This document shows positions 11,931 through 14,896 of a stretch of 14,896 nucleotides of DNA, one piece after another (position 1 is the first letter of the stretch; every line of letters begins with the position of its first letter). Position numbers and translations under genes: made by a program. The DNA lies in NCBI GenBank assembly GCA_900545125.1, contig UQXS01000034.1:1-14896 (forward strand). The letters are read 5' to 3'. The notes under the pieces were generated by a model that saw nothing but the letters and a program-made list of their open reading frames with translations, made no database searches and was not told where the DNA came from. This DNA is from an uncultured Ruminococcus sp. Lineage in GTDB: Bacteria; Bacillota; Clostridia; Oscillospirales; Ruminococcaceae.

Positions 11931-14896
11931 ATGGCAATCAAAAGAAAAATGAAAACCATGGATGGTAACAATGCAGCTGCATGGGTATCATATCCCTTTA
12001 CAGATGTAGCCGCTATTTACCCCATCACACCTTCCTCAGTTATGGCTGAGGTAACAGACAGCTGGTCTGCTAAGGACAAGAAGAATCTTTTCGGTCAGCC
12101 TGTAACAGTTGCAGAGATGCAGTCTGAAGCCGGTGCTGCCGGTACGGTTCACGGCTCTCTTTCAGCAGGTGCTCTTACAACTACTTATACAGCTTCACAG
12201 GGTCTTCTCCTTATGATCCCTAATATGTACAAGATCGCCGGCGAGCTTCTTCCCAACGTAATTCACGTTTCTGCAAGATGCGTTTCTTCTCATGCTCTTA
12301 ATATCTTCGGAGATCACTCTGACGTTTATGCCTGCCGTCAGACAGGTTATGCTATGCTCTGTTCTTCCAACCCTCAGGAGGTTATGGATCTCGGTGCAGT
12401 AGCTCACCTTTCTACTATCAAGGGCAGAGTTCCTTTCCTCCACTTCTTCGACGGTTTCCGTACATCTCACGAAATCCAGAAGATCGAAACATGGGACGAT
12501 GAGACTCTCCTTTCTCTCCTTGACAAGGACGCTGCTCAGTCATTCCGTGACAAGGCTCTCCACCCTGAAAGACCTGTTCTCCGTGGTTCTGCTCAGAACC
12601 CTGACATCTTCTTCCAGGCTCGTGAAGCTTGCAACAAGTACTATGACGCACTCCCTGCTATCGTAGAGGACTACATGAATAAGGTAAATGAGCTTATCGG
12701 TACTGACTACAAGCTCTTTAACTACTACGGAGCTGCTGACGCTGAGCATATCATCGTTGCTATGGGCTCTGTAAACGATACAATTGAAGAAACTATAGAC
12801 TATCTCAATGCTGCCGGCGGCAAGTACGGTCTCGTTAAGGTTCGTCTTTACAGACCTTTTGTTGCTGAAAAGCTTGTTGAGGTTATTCCTGACAGTGTTA
12901 AGAGAATTTCTGTTCTCGACAGAACAAAGGAACCCGGTTCACTTGGCGAACCTCTCTACCTCGACGTTGTTGCAGCTCTCAAGGATACTAAGTTCAACAA
13001 TGTTCCTGTATTTACAGGCAGATACGGTCTTGGCTCAAAGGACACTGTTCCGGCTCAGATCGTTGCAGTATTCAAGAACGAGACAAAGAAGAGATTCACT
13101 ATCGGTATCGAGGATGACGTTACAAATCTTTCACTTCCTCTCGAGGGCAATCCTGACTCTGCTCCGGCAGGCACAACAGCTTGTAAGTTCTGGGGTCTCG
13201 GTTCAGACGGTACTGTAGGCGCTAACAAGAACTCCATCAAGATCATCGGCGACCATACAGATCTCTACGCTCAGGCTTATTTTGCTTATGACTCAAAGAA
13301 GTCCGGCGGTGTAACTATTTCTCACCTCCGTTTCGGTAAGACTCCTATCAAGTCAACATATCTTATCAACAAGGCTGACTTTGTAGCTTGTCACAATCAG
13401 AGCTACATCGACAAGTACGATATGGTATCTGACATCAAGCCCGGCGGTACTTTCCTCCTCAATACTATCTGGTCTCCTGAGGAACTGGACGCTAATCTTC
13501 CCGGACAGGTAAAGAGATATATCGCTCAGAACAATATCAATTTCTATATTATCAACGGCGTTAAGCTTGGTGAAGAAACAGGTATGGGTACAAGAATCAA
13601 TACAATTCTTCAGTCTGCATTCTTCAAGCTTGCCAACATCATTCCTTTCGAAGATGCCCTTAAATACATGAAGGCAGCTGCTGAAGCTTCCTACAGCAAG
13701 AAGGGTCAGGACGTTGTTGAAAAGAACTGGAACGCTATCGACGCAGGTCACCAGAACGTTGTTAAGGTTGACGTTCCAGCTGCATGGGCTGACGCTGCCG
13801 ATACTCAGATGGGTATGTCTGCCGTTACCTGCGATGACAAGAATCTTGAAAATTATGTAAACAATATCCAGATCCCCTGCAACGCTCAGAAGGGCGATTC
13901 TCTCCCTGTTTCTACATTCGTAGATATGGCTGACGGCACATTCCCGCAGGGCTCTGCTGCTTTTGAAAAGCGTGGTATCGCTGTTAAGGTTCCTAACTGG
14001 ATCGCTGAGAATTGTATTCAGTGTAACCAGTGTGCATATGTATGTCCTCACGCTGTAATCAGACCTGTTGCTATGACAGAGGCTGAGGCTGCTGCTGCAC
14101 CTGCTGCTGCAAAGATCGTTGACTTCAAGCCTGCTATGCCCGGTCTTAAGTTTACAATGACAGTTTCTACACTTGACTGTACAGGATGCGGCGTTTGTGC
14201 TAACATCTGTCCCGCTAAGGAGAAAGCTCTCGTTATGGAGCCTATCGCTTCTCAGATGGATCAGCAGGAAGTATTCAACTACGGCGTAACTATCGACGAA
14301 AAGGCAGAGGTTGCTGCTAAGTTCAAGGCTGATACAGTAAAGGGCTCACAGTTCAGACAGCCCCTTCTCGAATTCTCAGGCGCTTGCGCAGGCTGCGGTG
14401 AGACTCCTTACGCTAAGCTTGTTACACAGCTCTTCGGCGACAGAATGATGATCGCTAACGCTACAGGATGCTCCTCTATCTGGGGCGGCAGCGCACCTTC
14501 AACTCCTTACACAGTAAACAAGAAGGGCAGAGGTCCTGCATGCAGCAACTCACTCTTCGAGGACAACGCTGAGTTCGGTTACGGTATGTATCTTGCTCAG
14601 GAAACACTCCGCAAGAGAGCTACCGACAAGGTTCTCGCTATCAAGGAAAAGGCTGAAAAGCCCGAAGTTAAGGCAGCTATTGACGAATACCTCGCAACTT
14701 ACAACGACGGCGCTGCTAATGCTGTTGCTACAGATAATCTCGTTGCTGCTCTTGAGGCTTGCGGATGCGACGACGCTAAGGCTATCCTCGCTGAAAAGGA
14801 CTACCTCAGCAAGAAGTCTCAGTGGATCTTCGGCGGCGACGGCTGGGCTTACGATATCGGTTACGGCGGTCTCGACCACGTAATCGCTTCCGGCAA
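11931..14896 (+). CDS. nifJ: Pyruvate:ferredoxin (flavodoxin) oxidoreductase, 3' end outside window
   Basis: The first 988 residues of a single-chain pyruvate:ferredoxin oxidoreductase, normally close to 1,170-1,200 residues, so roughly the last fifth is missing. It converts pyruvate and CoA to acetyl-CoA and CO2, reducing ferredoxin in the cytoplasm. Domain I begins MKTMDGNNAAAW with YPITPSS (30-36). Domain II carries GLGSDGTVGANKNSIKII. The ferredoxin-like domain has CIQCNQCAYVCP (Cys695, 698, 701, 705) and CTGCGVCANICP (Cys750, 753, 756, 760). The C-terminal domain has CAGC (Cys819, 822) and Cys847 for the proximal cluster, whose fourth ligand would lie beyond the edge, and the thiamine diphosphate motif GGDGWAYDIG with Asp970. 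The start has AGGAGG at good spacing. Codon choice looks strongly biased, as for an abundant enzyme. Confidence 0.97.
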   Translation, partial: MAIKRKMKTMDGNNAAAWVSYPFTDVAAIYPITPSSVMAEVTDSWSAKDKKNLFGQPVTVAEMQSEAGAAGTVHGSLSAGALTTTYTASQGLLLMIPNMYKIAGELLPNVIHVSARCVSSHALNIFGDHSDVYACRQTGYAMLCSSNPQEVMDLGAVAHLSTIKGRVPFLHFFDGFRTSHEIQKIETWDDETLLSLLDKDAAQSFRDKALHPERPVLRGSAQNPDIFFQAREACNKYYDALPAIVEDYMNKVNELIGTDYKLFNYYGAADAEHIIVAMGSVNDTIEETIDYLNAAGGKYGLVKVRLYRPFVAEKLVEVIPDSVKRISVLDRTKEPGSLGEPLYLDVVAALKDTKFNNVPVFTGRYGLGSKDTVPAQIVAVFKNETKKRFTIGIEDDVTNLSLPLEGNPDSAPAGTTACKFWGLGSDGTVGANKNSIKIIGDHTDLYAQAYFAYDSKKSGGVTISHLRFGKTPIKSTYLINKADFVACHNQSYIDKYDMVSDIKPGGTFLLNTIWSPEELDANLPGQVKRYIAQNNINFYIINGVKLGEETGMGTRINTILQSAFFKLANIIPFEDALKYMKAAAEASYSKKGQDVVEKNWNAIDAGHQNVVKVDVPAAWADAADTQMGMSAVTCDDKNLENYVNNIQIPCNAQKGDSLPVSTFVDMADGTFPQGSAAFEKRGIAVKVPNWIAENCIQCNQCAYVCPHAVIRPVAMTEAEAAAAPAAAKIVDFKPAMPGLKFTMTVSTLDCTGCGVCANICPAKEKALVMEPIASQMDQQEVFNYGVTIDEKAEVAAKFKADTVKGSQFRQPLLEFSGACAGCGETPYAKLVTQLFGDRMMIANATGCSSIWGGSAPSTPYTVNKKGRGPACSNSLFEDNAEFGYGMYLAQETLRKRATDKVLAIKEKAEKPEVKAAIDEYLATYNDGAANAVATDNLVAALEACGCDDAKAILAEKDYLSKKSQWIFGGDGWAYDIGYGGLDHVIASG

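Noticed and set aside
11981..14883. Several open frames on both strands inside nifJ, for example 13353-14051 on the - strand and 14593-14883 on the + strand
   Set aside because: They lie fully within a clear nifJ reading frame, lack ribosome sites and show no family resemblance; strong codon bias leaves such antisense frames open.
1..14896. CRISPR arrays, tRNA or rRNA genes, insertion sequences or phage genes
   Set aside because: None seen: no regularly spaced repeats, no cloverleaf or ribosomal RNA sequence, and no transposase or integrase reading frame.

Overview
The window looks like chromosomal DNA from an anaerobic, cellulose- or cellooligosaccharide-using Firmicute, most like a Ruminococcus-type member of the Clostridia. 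Support comes from a cytoplasmic cellobiose phosphorylase, two ferredoxin-linked 2-oxoacid oxidoreductases, clear Gram-positive Shine-Dalgarno sites, near-consensus sigma-A promoters, and protein sequences that resemble ruminococcal ones. The genus is an inference from recognised protein families, not from a search.

Region 1 (1-3028, + strand): the 3' end of a probable ParA/MinD-like P-loop ATPase gene, then a compact four-gene operon for a 2-oxoacid:ferredoxin oxidoreductase (ferredoxin, alpha, beta and gamma subunits, with TAATG overlaps between the last three genes). It ends in an intrinsic terminator. Region 2 (3029-5316): a hairpin-rich convergent spacer, then on the - strand a two-gene operon. 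It encodes a double-zinc-ribbon membrane protein and a TPM-domain membrane protein, a pair resembling Bacillus YdjG-YdjH, driven by a TTGAAA-17-TATGAT promoter. Region 3 (5249-10442, + strand): a perfect-consensus promoter, a citrate synthase and an aldose 1-epimerase-like gene, then a separate promoter, a 120-base structured leader, cellobiose phosphorylase and a strong terminator.

Region 4 (10456-11725): an A+T-richer accessory cassette. On the - strand lie a tiny zinc-ribbon/glycine-rich-helix protein and two small lipoproteins. Divergently, on the + strand, lies an XRE-type repressor-like gene. The shared intergenic region has a perfect TTGACA-17-TATAAT promoter for the cassette, overlapped by a 13-base direct repeat at exactly 20-base spacing, which is a good candidate operator. 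This is the most likely undescribed small system in the window.

Region 5 (11726-14896, + strand): an extended -10 promoter with an A-rich upstream tract, a leader able to form alternative stems, and a pyruvate:ferredoxin oxidoreductase gene that runs off the right edge.

Read together, the metabolic genes make a coherent set. Cellobiose phosphorylase conserves bond energy as glucose 1-phosphate, the epimerase could interconvert sugar anomers, pyruvate:ferredoxin oxidoreductase makes acetyl-CoA and reduced ferredoxin, and citrate synthase opens the oxidative branch towards 2-oxoglutarate and glutamate. The kor/vor enzyme uses the same ferredoxin pool to make or break 2-oxoglutarate or branched-chain 2-oxoacids.
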